Positions 24,582-32,674 of a stretch of 58,108 nt of DNA are shown here, piece by piece. Source of the DNA: a bacterium (GTDB taxonomy: Bacteria; Bacillota; Clostridia; Oscillospirales; Ruminococcaceae); contig SFVK01000007.1 of the NCBI GenBank assembly GCA_004561545.1, forward strand, positions 1 to 58,108, written 5' to 3'. The notes beneath the pieces were generated by a model. The model ran no database searches. It saw nothing but the letters and a program-made list of their open reading frames with translations, and was not told the origin of the DNA. Every line of letters starts with the position of its first letter. Within the stretch, counting starts at the first letter, position 1. The position numbers were made by a program, and so were the translations under genes.

Positions 24582-26063
24582 ATGGTTAGCTTTTTCATCT
24601 GTCTTGCGATCCTGATTGTCGGCTACTTTACATACGGCAAAGTCGTTGACAACACCTTTGGCCCTGATGACCGTGAAACTCCCGCTGTCAGCATCAACGA
24701 TGGCATTGACTACGTCGTGATGCCCCAGTGGAAGCTGTTCCTGGTCCAGCTGCTGAACATCGCAGGCCTCGGCCCGATCTTCGGCGCAATGCAGGGTGCT
24801 CTTTGGGGGCCTGTGGTGTTCCTGTGGATCACCTTCGGCACCATTTTCGCCGGCGGCGTGCACGACTACTTTGCCGGTATGCTGTCCGAACGCAACAATG
24901 GCGCTTCCATCTCCGAAATCTGCGGTATCTATCTCGGCGGTGTGATGAAGGATGTCATGCGTGTCTTTTCCGTTGTTCTTCTGGTTATGGTCGGCACCGT
25001 TTTTGCGGTTGGCCCTGCGGGCCTGATTGTCACGCTGCTGTCCAATAACGGCGTCACCGGCGCTTTGGCCAGCAAGGAAGTCTGGCTCTGGATCATTCTG
25101 GCTTACTACTTTATCGCCACCTTCATCTCCATCGATAAGATCATCGGCAAAATCTATCCCATCTTTGGCATCTGCCTGATTGTGATGGCCATCGGCGTGG
25201 CGTTTGGTATTTTCACCAACCCCGCTTACACCATTCCTGAAATCTGGAGCAACTTCCACAATATGCATCCCGCCGGCACCCCGATCTGGAGCTTTATGTT
25301 CATCACGGTGGCCTGCGGCGCAATTTCCGGTTTTCATGCCACCCAGTCCCCTCTGATGGCCCGCTGCATGAAGAGCGAGAAGCAGGGTCATCTGGTGTTC
25401 TACGGCGCAATGGTCTGCGAGGGCATTATCGCCCTGATCTGGGCCGCTGCCGGCTGCTCCATCTATGAGGTTACCGGCGGTCTGTCCACCGGCTTGCAGG
25501 AAGCCCTCAAGGCCGGTCAGTCCGCTGCCATCTACGATGTCTGCAAGAAGACCATGGGCGGCATTGGCATTGCCCTTGCCATGCTTGGCGTCATTGCCTG
25601 CCCCATCACTTCCGGCGATACCGCGTTCCGTTCTGCCCGTCTGACCCTGGCTGACTGGTTCAAGGTGGATCAGGCATCCTACTCCAAGCGGCTGATCATC
25701 TGCGTGCCTCTGCTGGCTGCCGGTGCGTTCATCGGCCATCTGGATTACTCCATTGTCTGGCGTTACTTCAGCTGGACCAACCAGACCCTCGCCATGATCG
25801 TTCTGTGGGCCGCCTCCATGTACCTCTTCAAGGAGAAGAAGAATTACTGGATCGCTGTGGTTCCCGCTACCTTCATGAGCGCGGTTTCCTGCACCTACTT
25901 TATCCTGGCACCGGAATGCCTTGGCGCGTTCCTGAACCGCAAGACCGCTGAGGGCGCCACCATCTACAACACCATGCTGGCTTACCCCATCGGAATCCTG
26001 TTTGCGGCACTGCTGCTGATCATTTTCCTGCGTGCCACCAAAAAGCAGACCTCCAAAGCGTGA
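24582..26063 (+). CDS. cstA: Carbon starvation protein CstA-family transporter
   Basis: A 493-residue polytopic membrane protein of the CstA family, which imports peptides or pyruvate. Family-typical blocks are GPIFGAMQGALWGP, FGTIFAGGVHDYFAGMLSERNNGAS (long conserved loop, quoted in part), FHATQSPLMARC and SGDTAFRSARL. About thirteen hydrophobic segments are visible. It is shorter than the 700-residue E. coli protein, matching the short Firmicute form. The ATG used has a GGGAGG site eight bases upstream. It has its own promoter and terminator. Confidence 0.92.
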   Translation: MVSFFICLAILIVGYFTYGKVVDNTFGPDDRETPAVSINDGIDYVVMPQWKLFLVQLLNIAGLGPIFGAMQGALWGPVVFLWITFGTIFAGGVHDYFAGMLSERNNGASISEICGIYLGGVMKDVMRVFSVVLLVMVGTVFAVGPAGLIVTLLSNNGVTGALASKEVWLWIILAYYFIATFISIDKIIGKIYPIFGICLIVMAIGVAFGIFTNPAYTIPEIWSNFHNMHPAGTPIWSFMFITVACGAISGFHATQSPLMARCMKSEKQGHLVFYGAMVCEGIIALIWAAAGCSIYEVTGGLSTGLQEALKAGQSAAIYDVCKKTMGGIGIALAMLGVIACPITSGDTAFRSARLTLADWFKVDQASYSKRLIICVPLLAAGAFIGHLDYSIVWRYFSWTNQTLAMIVLWAASMYLFKEKKNYWIAVVPATFMSAVSCTYFILAPECLGAFLNRKTAEGATIYNTMLAYPIGILFAALLLIIFLRATKKQTSKA

Positions 26064-26100
26064 TGTTTTGGGCGGGCTGCCTTTGATCTGAACCAACGGC

Positions 26101-26140
26101 CTGCCAGCCGCTGCCCAAACAGCGGCTGGCAGATTTTTTT
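26101..26140 (+). terminator. Rho-independent terminator of cstA
   Basis: A perfect 13-base stem CTGCCAGCCGCTG with a 6-base loop, followed by ATTTTTTT. Confidence 0.92.
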
Positions 26141-26164
26141 AAAAAACAGCGAGGAATTACTGCC

Positions 26165-27172
26165 ATGATCTTCAAGCCTGCGCCCCTCGGCTTTGCCAGA
26201 CTGGACCCCAATGCTCTTGCCGAGGATAAAAAGAACTGCAAAAAGATCGGCCCCTGCGGTCTGGGGGAAAAGGCCATCTATCTTAACAGCTTCTATATTG
26301 ACCGCCGTTACTATCTGCCCTATTCCAGCATCACCCGGGTATTCAAGCGTGTTGCCATGAGCAAGGGCGGCTTCTCCGGCAAGGGAATGTTTGCCAGCAT
26401 TCCTTACCTGGTGGTGGAGTACGACGGCGGCAAGCAGAAACAATGCAATTTCAAATACGAGGAGCAGGTGGACCAGATTCTGGCCGAACTGGAAAAGACA
26501 CAGCCCCAGATCAAACGTGTCAGCGCCGCTGCGGAGGAGCGTCTGGCCAAACGGGACGCCGAGCTGGCGGCCCGGCGCAAGCCGGAGCTGAGCCCTCAGG
26601 CCCGCAAGAACGTGGAGGAGCTCCAGCGCGCCGCAGAGTATCTGGAAAAACGCCCCGAGCTCTCTCTGGAACTGAGCCAGTCCGCCAGCCGCAAGCGTGC
26701 CTATCTCCGTTCCAGCCCCAGTTACCGCTGGGTGGCCATGGCCATCACGGTGCTGGGGGCGGTGGCACTGGTCTATGGCATCTGGTCGCTTGTTCACAAG
26801 GGTAGCTTTGCCATCTATTTCACCCTCTTCGGACTGGCAGCCATCTTTCTGTTCTCCGGCTTCAGCGTGCTGCCCACGTCCCGGAACAACAAGACCTCCG
26901 TCATGAAGCGGGCCGACCGGGCGGTGGAGGCAATGGAGCGCTATCTTGCCGATTATTCGGATTTTCCGCTGCCCGCCCGTTACGCCCATCCTGTGGTGCT
27001 GCGCCGTATGCAGCGTGCCATCGAGCAGGGGCGTGCGGTCTGGCCGGCGGAGGCGCTGGAGGTGGTCAAAAACGACCTCAAGGCGCTCAACGCCGATGTG
27101 CAGGTCAGCCAGGAGGAATATGACGAGGTGGTAGCCATCAAACCCATGTTCCTGAATGCGGAATATCGTTGA
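26165..27172 (+). CDS. Membrane protein of unknown function with PH-like N-terminus
   Basis: A 335-residue protein I cannot assign. Residues 1-105 look like a compact beta-rich domain (KAIYLNSFYIDRRYYLPYS, then VFKRVAMSKGGFSGK and YLVVEYDGGKQKQCNFKYE), the pattern of bacterial PH-like folds. A charged helical stretch (about 110-180, rich in E, R, K, A) may form a coiled coil. Two membrane helices follow at about 190-208 and 215-235, then a helical cytoplasmic tail with YLADYSDFPLPARYAHP. GAGGAA lies nine bases before the ATG. It follows the cstA terminator, so it needs its own promoter or read-through. Confidence 0.75.
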   Translation: MIFKPAPLGFARLDPNALAEDKKNCKKIGPCGLGEKAIYLNSFYIDRRYYLPYSSITRVFKRVAMSKGGFSGKGMFASIPYLVVEYDGGKQKQCNFKYEEQVDQILAELEKTQPQIKRVSAAAEERLAKRDAELAARRKPELSPQARKNVEELQRAAEYLEKRPELSLELSQSASRKRAYLRSSPSYRWVAMAITVLGAVALVYGIWSLVHKGSFAIYFTLFGLAAIFLFSGFSVLPTSRNNKTSVMKRADRAVEAMERYLADYSDFPLPARYAHPVVLRRMQRAIEQGRAVWPAEALEVVKNDLKALNADVQVSQEEYDEVVAIKPMFLNAEYR

Positions 27173-27191
27173 CCCCTGCCACAATCCATAG

Positions 27192-27398
27192 GGAACGCTT
27201 CTCCCGTCAGCGGAGCACTCTGCCCGAAGCGCCACGACGCCCCAACCGGAGGACTTCCGTGCAGAGATTGCCTGCTCCATGGGGAAAGTAACGGTCAACG
27301 GGCAGGAAAACCCCGGAAACTGGACCGGCAACGCTCATGCGGAACGGCAAATGAAGATTGACAACCGGATGGGGAACATCGACATCAGCTTTCACTGA
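27192..27398 (+). pseudogene. Remnant of a DUF4097-type beta-repeat protein
   Basis: The frame is open from just after a TAG and encodes FRAEIACSMGKVTVNGQ, then QMKIDNRMGNIDISFH before TGA. Repeats of the form S-M-G-x-V/I-x-V/I are typical of the beta-solenoid DUF4097 (adhesin-like) domain, of which this is the C-terminal end. Only 39 residues could be made from the single ATG and no ribosome binding site precedes it. I read it as the tail of a deleted gene. The remaining 199 bases to guaB hold only the guaB promoter. Confidence 0.4.
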
Positions 27399-27508
27399 CA
27401 TCCCCGGAATAGACCCAAGAACGTTAAGTCATACTTTCCCTGCGCCCTGTCGTGCACTTTTCACAACTTTTTCGAAAGCTGACAAAAAAAGATTGTCCGC
27501 CGAAAATT

Positions 27509-27537
27509 TTGCATCTTGTCCGTGAATGTGGTACAAT
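27509..27537 (+). promoter_or_regulatory. Sigma-A promoter of guaB
   Basis: TTGCAT and TACAAT with a 17-base spacer, 60 bases before the ATG. Confidence 0.65.
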
Positions 27538-27597
27538 GATTGGCAAGCAAAATGAAGCTGGAAGAAAAAACGTTAAGGGTAAAAGGAGAATCGCGAA

Positions 27598-29100
27598 ATG
27601 GCGTATTATTTTGAAGAACCGTCCCGTACCTTTGGTGAGTATCTGCTGGTTCCCGGCTATTCCTCCTCGGAGTGCATCCCCACGGCGGTCAGCCTCAAGA
27701 CCCCGCTGGTCAAGTACCGCAAGGGGGAGGAAGAGTGCCCCCTGACCATGAACATTCCCATGGTTTCCGCCATCATGCAGTCTGTCTCCGGCGAAAAACT
27801 GGCCATTGCGCTGGCCAAGCAGGGCGGCGTGTCCTTCATCTACGGCTCCCAGTCGGTTCAGTCCGAGGCGGATATGGTTCGCCGCGTCAAGGCGTATAAG
27901 AAAGGTTTTGTCACCTCCGACTCCAACCTTCCCCCGGAGGCGACCCTGGCCGATGTGCTGGATCTCAAGACCCGCACCGGTCATTCCACCGTCGCCATCA
28001 CGGAGGACGGCGGCCCCCACGGCAAGCTGCTGGGCATCGTTGCCTCCCGCGACTACCGCCTGTCCCGTATGTCCACCGACCTCAAGGTTACCGAGTTCAT
28101 GACCCCGCTGGACAAGCTGGTTGTGGCTCCCGCCAACACCAGCCTCCACGACTGCAACGACATCATCTGGGACAACAAGATCAACTCTCTGCCTCTTGTG
28201 GATGAGGAAGGCCGCCTGCAGTATATGGTGTTCCGCAAGGACTATGATTCCCATAAGGAGAATGTCAACGAGCTGCTGGACGCCAACAAGAGTTATGTGG
28301 TGGGCGCCGGCATCAATACCCGCGACTACGCCGAGCGGGTTCCCGCCCTGGTGGATGCCGGCGTGGATGTGCTCTGCATCGATTCCTCCGAGGGCTTCAG
28401 CGAGTGGCAGTCCCGCACCATCGCCTGGATTCGTGAGCATTACGGCAACACCGTCAAGGTGGGCGCCGGCAACGTGGTGGACCGCGAGGGCTTCCTTTTC
28501 CTCGCCAAGGCGGGCGCCGACTTTGTCAAGATCGGGATTGGCGGCGGCTCCATCTGCATCACCCGCGAGACCAAGGGCATCGGCCGCGGCCAGGCCACGG
28601 CCGTCATTGAGGTTGCCAAGGCCCGCGATGAGTACTACAAGCAGACCGGCATCTATATTCCCATCTGCTCCGACGGCGGCATCGTCCATGACTACCATAT
28701 CACCCTGGCGCTGGCCATGGGTGCCGACTTTGTCATGCTGGGCCGTTACTTTGCCCGTTTTGACGAGTCCCCCACAAACAAGCTGCGCGTGGGCGGCAAC
28801 TATGTGAAAGAGTACTGGGGCGAAGGCTCCAACCGTGCCCGCAACTGGCAGCGCTACGATCTGGGCGGTGCTCAGAAGTTGAGCTTTGAGGAAGGCGTGG
28901 ATTCCTATGTGCCTTATGCCGGCCCGCTGGCTGACGGCGTTCAGACCACCCTGTACAAGGTGCGCTCCACCATGTGCAACTGCGGCGCACTGTCCATCCC
29001 TGAGCTTCAGGAAAAGGCCCGCCTGACGGTGGTTTCCTCCACCTCCATTGTGGAGGGCGGCAGCCACGACGTCATTCTCAAGAACAACCCCAACAATTGA
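27598..29100 (+). CDS. guaB: IMP dehydrogenase
   Basis: A 500-residue enzyme that oxidises IMP to XMP with NAD+, the committed step of GMP synthesis. A TIM barrel is interrupted by a CBS-domain pair (about residues 110-225, LVVAPANTSLHDCND and INSLPLVDEEGRLQY). The catalytic loop is GIGGGSICITRETKG with Cys320; most bacteria have GPGSICTTR here, so the Pro to Gly and Thr to Ile changes mark a distinct clade. The flap has RYDLGG and the phosphate site GADFVMLG. AAAGGAGA lies eight bases before the ATG. Monocistronic between its promoter and terminator. Confidence 0.92.
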   Translation: MAYYFEEPSRTFGEYLLVPGYSSSECIPTAVSLKTPLVKYRKGEEECPLTMNIPMVSAIMQSVSGEKLAIALAKQGGVSFIYGSQSVQSEADMVRRVKAYKKGFVTSDSNLPPEATLADVLDLKTRTGHSTVAITEDGGPHGKLLGIVASRDYRLSRMSTDLKVTEFMTPLDKLVVAPANTSLHDCNDIIWDNKINSLPLVDEEGRLQYMVFRKDYDSHKENVNELLDANKSYVVGAGINTRDYAERVPALVDAGVDVLCIDSSEGFSEWQSRTIAWIREHYGNTVKVGAGNVVDREGFLFLAKAGADFVKIGIGGGSICITRETKGIGRGQATAVIEVAKARDEYYKQTGIYIPICSDGGIVHDYHITLALAMGADFVMLGRYFARFDESPTNKLRVGGNYVKEYWGEGSNRARNWQRYDLGGAQKLSFEEGVDSYVPYAGPLADGVQTTLYKVRSTMCNCGALSIPELQEKARLTVVSSTSIVEGGSHDVILKNNPNN

Positions 29101-29109
29101 TGCGTTCCG

Positions 29110-29141
29110 CCCGCAGAGCCGGCCCTGACTCTGCGGGCTTT
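29110..29141 (+). terminator. Rho-independent terminator of guaB
   Basis: CCCGCAGAG pairs with CTCTGCGGG around an 10-base loop, followed by CTTTGCTTT. The next 185 bases to the opp promoter hold no gene. Confidence 0.75.
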
Positions 29142-29328
29142 GCTTTGTCAAGCTGGAAAATTATGCAGCCTTCCGCGAAAAAAAAGTAGCTTTTTCCGCA
29201 GGCTTTTTCTCTTTTCCGCGAAAGCGCTCTGCGGCTCTTTGGATAAAAATCTTTTCGAACAGGGAAAAGCACATAAAAACAGGAAAAGGCTTTGTTATGG
29301 TTTTGCGCGGTACAGCCGCATATTTTTG

Positions 29329-29357
29329 TTGACACCCGCTACCGGATGTGCTAAAAT
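29329..29357 (+). promoter_or_regulatory. Sigma-A promoter of the opp operon
   Basis: TTGACA and TAAAAT with a 17-base spacer. The start codon of the first large gene is about 170 bases downstream, leaving a long leader. Confidence 0.85.
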
Positions 29358-29376
29358 ATTTTTATTCACTTGCAGC

Positions 29377-29480
29377 AACGGCGCTGCCGGTGAAGGTGCT
29401 TTTCAATGACCGCAGGCAAACAGGGCACACAATGCTGTGGGCTTTTGTTTGCTTTTTGTTTTATTCCCCGCGGCGCCGTT
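29377..29480 (+). promoter_or_regulatory. Structured leader / putative transcription attenuator of the opp operon
   Basis: Inside the leader, GCAAACA (29416-29422) pairs with TGTTTGC (29446-29452), with an inner CACA/TGTG pair, and is followed by TTTTTGTTTT: a terminator upstream of the coding genes. An outer pair, AACGGCGC (29377-29384) with GCGCCGTT (29473-29480), encloses it. A small open frame runs through the terminator. This arrangement is typical of attenuation; the signal sensed is unknown. Confidence 0.5.
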
Positions 29481-29525
29481 GAAAGGCATGAACCCAGTGA
29501 TAGGGATACAGAGAGAAAGGATTGA
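29406..29525 (+). CDS. Putative 39-residue leader peptide of the opp operon
   Basis: An ATG with AAGGTG seven bases upstream opens a 39-codon frame: MTAGKQGTQCCGLLFAFCFI and then a charged tail ending ERKD. Its codons 4-16 cover the terminator hairpin, and its stop lies five bases before the ATG of the substrate-binding protein, so ribosomes on it could both melt the hairpin and feed translation of the next gene. No run of a single amino acid marks a sensed substrate, although Cys and Phe are frequent. It is too short for homology and could be chance. Confidence 0.4.
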   Translation: MTAGKQGTQCCGLLFAFCFIPRGAVERHEPSDRDTERKD

Positions 29526-29530
29526 ACACC

Positions 29531-31492
29531 ATGAACAATTGCAAAAAGCTGTTTGCGCTGGGCCTGGCGGGGGCAATGACCCTGAGCCTGGCGGCCTGCG
29601 GCGGCGGGTCCTCCTCGGGAACGTCGTCCGACGGCACTTCCTCTGCGGACAAGGTTGTTTACCGTGAACTTTACTCCGGCGAAGTTACCACGCTGAACTA
29701 CCTGACCACCTCCAATACCAACGAATACGCCATCGGTGCCAACGTTGTGGATTGCCTGGTGGAGTACGACAACTACGGCAACATCATTCCCTCTCTGGCC
29801 GAGAGCTGGGAGCATAACGATGATATGACCGAGTGGACCTTCCACATCCGCAAGGGTGCCAAGTGGGTGGACAAGACCGGCGCCGAGGTGGCCGACGTCA
29901 CCGCCAACGACTGGGTCTCCACCGCGGCCTATGTCAATGACGCCCACAATGATTCCGGCAGCCAGTATATGTACGATACCGGCTCTGTGGTACATAACGC
30001 CCAGGCCTACTATGATTACACCGCTTACCTGCTGACCCTGGAGACCATGGGCATTGCCACCGGCGAGAATGCCGTGGACGAGGACGGCGATCCCATCGAG
30101 GTTGTGGACCCGGTTTCCCCCGAGGATATTGGCGTCAAGGCGGTGGATGATTACACCCTGGTCTTTACGCTGGATCAGCCCTGCCCCTTCTTCCTGAGCA
30201 TCCTGTCCTACACCTCTTATATGCCGGTGTACGGACCCTTCCTGGAGGAGATGGGCGACCAGTTCGGCCTGGATGCCGACAGCCTGCTGTACTGCGGTTC
30301 CTACATTCTGTCCAGCTTTGAGCCCCAGTATGAGCGCGTGCTCACCAAGAACCCCACCTACTGGGATAAGGACAATGTCTTTATCGACGAGATCCGCATG
30401 ACCTACAACGCCGAAGCCAACAGCGTCTCCACCGCCATGTATGAATCCGGCGAGGTGGATTATGTGGAGGTTTCCTCCGACCTGCTGGACTCCATGCTCA
30501 AGGACGAAAAGACCAAGGACCTGGTCCATGGTTCCCGCCCGGACAACTCCTTCAGCTACTTCTTCTGCTTCAACTTTGATCCCCAGTTTGATGAGGAATA
30601 TGAGCCTGAAAACTGGAAGATCGCCGTCAACAACACCAACTTCCGCAAGGCCGTCATGGCGGGTCTGGACCGTGTCAAGGCCCTCACCGTCAACGATCCC
30701 TATAACCCCGAAAGCCTGCTGAACAACACGGTGACCCCCGCCAACTTTGCGGTGGGCGACGGCAAGGACTTCACCCAGTACGACGCTCTGAAGGCCTACA
30801 CCGACGGCGACAGCTTTGACGCCGCCAAGGCTGTGGAGTACCGCGATGCCGCCAAGGCGGAGCTGACCGCCGCCGGCGCCACCTTCCCCATCAAGGTGCT
30901 TATGCCCTACAACCCCTCCTCCACCAACTGGGATAAGGAGTGCCAGGTCATCGAGCAGCAGCTGGAAGGTGTGCTGGGCACCGATTTCATTGACATCATC
31001 GTCGAGGCCGGCCCCGAGACCGGTTTCCTCTCCAGCGTCCGCCGCAGCGGCAACTATGCTCTGCTCAAGTGTAACTGGGGCGCCGACTACGCCGATCCCC
31101 AGACCTGGAGCGAACCGTTCGGCGAGGGCAATAACTACAACTTCTGGGATACCAGCGAGGACCCCGAAACCGCCGCGCTGTTTGACGCGTACAGCGCCAA
31201 GGTTGCGCAGGCGTCCGCCATCTATGATGACGATGCCGCCCGCTACACCGCTTTCGCGGAGGCGGAAGCCATGCTGATCGACAACGCCATCATCATTCCC
31301 TTCAGAATCTCCTCCGGCAGCGGTTATACCATCTGCGACCTGAACCCGCTGGAAGGCGAGTACGCTCCCTACGGTGTGGCCTCTCAGCGCTACAAGTACC
31401 AGAAGCTCTATGACACTTCCATGAGCATGGAGGAATTCAATACCGCCTATGCCGCGTGGGAGGAAGCCCGCACCAAGGCTGTTGCAGAATAA
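29531..31492 (+). CDS. oppA: Oligopeptide ABC transporter substrate-binding lipoprotein
   Basis: A 653-residue extracellular solute-binding protein of family 5. A lipoprotein signal peptide ends in SLAAC with the lipidated Cys23, then a Gly/Ser-rich linker. NYLTTSNTNEYAIGANVVD, LAESWEHNDDMTEWTFHIRKG (quoted in part) and VNNTNFRKAVMAGLDR are typical of OppA/DppA. At about 650 residues it is longer than DppA, suggesting oligopeptides as ligand. The ATG used has AAAGG ten bases upstream; a TTG nine bases earlier is less likely. First gene of the operon; 231 bases with alternative hairpins separate it from the permeases, which usually lets the binding protein be made in excess. Confidence 0.92.
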   Translation: MNNCKKLFALGLAGAMTLSLAACGGGSSSGTSSDGTSSADKVVYRELYSGEVTTLNYLTTSNTNEYAIGANVVDCLVEYDNYGNIIPSLAESWEHNDDMTEWTFHIRKGAKWVDKTGAEVADVTANDWVSTAAYVNDAHNDSGSQYMYDTGSVVHNAQAYYDYTAYLLTLETMGIATGENAVDEDGDPIEVVDPVSPEDIGVKAVDDYTLVFTLDQPCPFFLSILSYTSYMPVYGPFLEEMGDQFGLDADSLLYCGSYILSSFEPQYERVLTKNPTYWDKDNVFIDEIRMTYNAEANSVSTAMYESGEVDYVEVSSDLLDSMLKDEKTKDLVHGSRPDNSFSYFFCFNFDPQFDEEYEPENWKIAVNNTNFRKAVMAGLDRVKALTVNDPYNPESLLNNTVTPANFAVGDGKDFTQYDALKAYTDGDSFDAAKAVEYRDAAKAELTAAGATFPIKVLMPYNPSSTNWDKECQVIEQQLEGVLGTDFIDIIVEAGPETGFLSSVRRSGNYALLKCNWGADYADPQTWSEPFGEGNNYNFWDTSEDPETAALFDAYSAKVAQASAIYDDDAARYTAFAEAEAMLIDNAIIIPFRISSGSGYTICDLNPLEGEYAPYGVASQRYKYQKLYDTSMSMEEFNTAYAAWEEARTKAVAE

Positions 31493-31509
31493 CAATGCAA
31501 TAACGCATG

Positions 31510-31608
31510 AACCGCTTGCCGCGCCGGGCCCGAAAGGGGCTGGCGCGGCCATGCGGTTTTGCCGGGTGGTCTGTGCCGCCGCGTACAGGCCACGCGCCAA
31601 AACCGCAT
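31510..31608 (+). promoter_or_regulatory. Intercistronic alternative hairpins between oppA and oppB
   Basis: Stem A pairs AACCGC with GCGGTT (31510-31558), with an inner CCGCGCC/GGCGCGG stem. Stem B pairs ATGCGGTTTT (31551-31560) with AAAACCGCAT (31599-31608), ten perfect bases. The two use the same bases and exclude each other. They may stabilise the oppA message or gate read-through into the permease genes. Confidence 0.5.
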
Positions 31609-31723
31609 CCCGGATTCCCGCAGGACCGTGTCCCCGGGGCCGCCGCGTTTTCCCGGATGCCGCTGCCTTCCGGCACCGGGGCAAACACAGCCCGCTCCCC
31701 GGTAAAATTGAGAGGAAACGCCC

Positions 31724-32674
31724 ATGGCAAAATACATCTTCAAGCGCATTCTGCACTCCATCGTCACGCTTTGCGTTGTGATCTGCATTGTGTTTGTGCT
31801 GCTGCGCCAAATGCCCATTGAAGGATACTTCAACAATTACGACAAAATGTCGGAGGCGGCCGTGCAGGTTTCCCTGCAAAAGATGGGCCTGACCGATCCC
31901 ATCCCCGTTCAGATTGTCCATTATTTTGGCCAGCTGCTTCATGGCGACCTGGGAACCTCCAACAAGTTCCGTCAGGGCTATCCCATTGCCAAGATTGTGG
32001 CCCAGAAAGCCCCCATCTCCATCAAGCTGGGTCTGATCAGCCTGGCGGTCTCGCTGGCGGCCGGTCTGCCGCTGGGCATTATGATGGCCCGCTCCACCAA
32101 GACACGATGGAAGCTGTGGGATAAGTTTGGCACCGTGTTTATTGTGATTGTGGAGGCGGTGCCCTCTGCGGTCTATCATCTGCTGATCCAGTTGTACGGC
32201 TCGGAAATTCTTGGTGTTTCCATGCTGTTCAATGTGGATAACCCCAAAACCTGGATTTTGCCCATCTTCTCTCTTTCCATCGGCAATATTGCCTACTATG
32301 CCATGTGGCTCCGCCGCTATATGGTGGATGAATCCAACAAGGATTACATCCGTCTGGCCCGCGCCAAAGGTGTGCCGGAGGGCAAAATCAGCCGCAGCCA
32401 TGTGTTCCGCAATGCGATTGTTCCGCTGGTGCAGTACCTGCCCCAGTCCATCCTGTTCACTCTGATGGGCTCGCTCTATGTCGAGAGCCTGTATTCCATC
32501 CCCGGCATGGGCGGCCTGCTCATCCAGGTCATCAAATTGCAGGATAACACCATGGTTCAGGCGTTGGTTCTGATCTACGCGGCGCTGTCGGTGCTGGGCC
32601 TGCTCTTTGGCGACCTGATGATGGCGCTGGTGGACCCGCGGATCAGCTTTACCGGGAAGGAGGGTGCGCGCTGA
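31724..32674 (+). CDS. oppB: Oligopeptide ABC transporter permease
   Basis: A 316-residue membrane protein with six predicted helices, the first of the two permeases of a peptide importer. The EAA loop is RLARAKGVPEGKISRSHVFR (coupling to the ATPase). FNVDNPKTWILP and SIPGMGGLLIQ are typical of the OppB branch. GAGAGGAAA lies before the ATG. The stop overlaps the start of the next permease by one base. Confidence 0.92.
   Translation: MAKYIFKRILHSIVTLCVVICIVFVLLRQMPIEGYFNNYDKMSEAAVQVSLQKMGLTDPIPVQIVHYFGQLLHGDLGTSNKFRQGYPIAKIVAQKAPISIKLGLISLAVSLAAGLPLGIMMARSTKTRWKLWDKFGTVFIVIVEAVPSAVYHLLIQLYGSEILGVSMLFNVDNPKTWILPIFSLSIGNIAYYAMWLRRYMVDESNKDYIRLARAKGVPEGKISRSHVFRNAIVPLVQYLPQSILFTLMGSLYVESLYSIPGMGGLLIQVIKLQDNTMVQALVLIYAALSVLGLLFGDLMMALVDPRISFTGKEGAR

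Noticed and set aside
29366..32401. A 1011-codon open frame on the minus strand opposite oppA and oppB
   Set aside because: GC-rich codons of the plus-strand genes leave the antisense frame free of stops. The composition (Gly/His/Val-rich, no domain) is not protein-like and there is no ribosome binding site.
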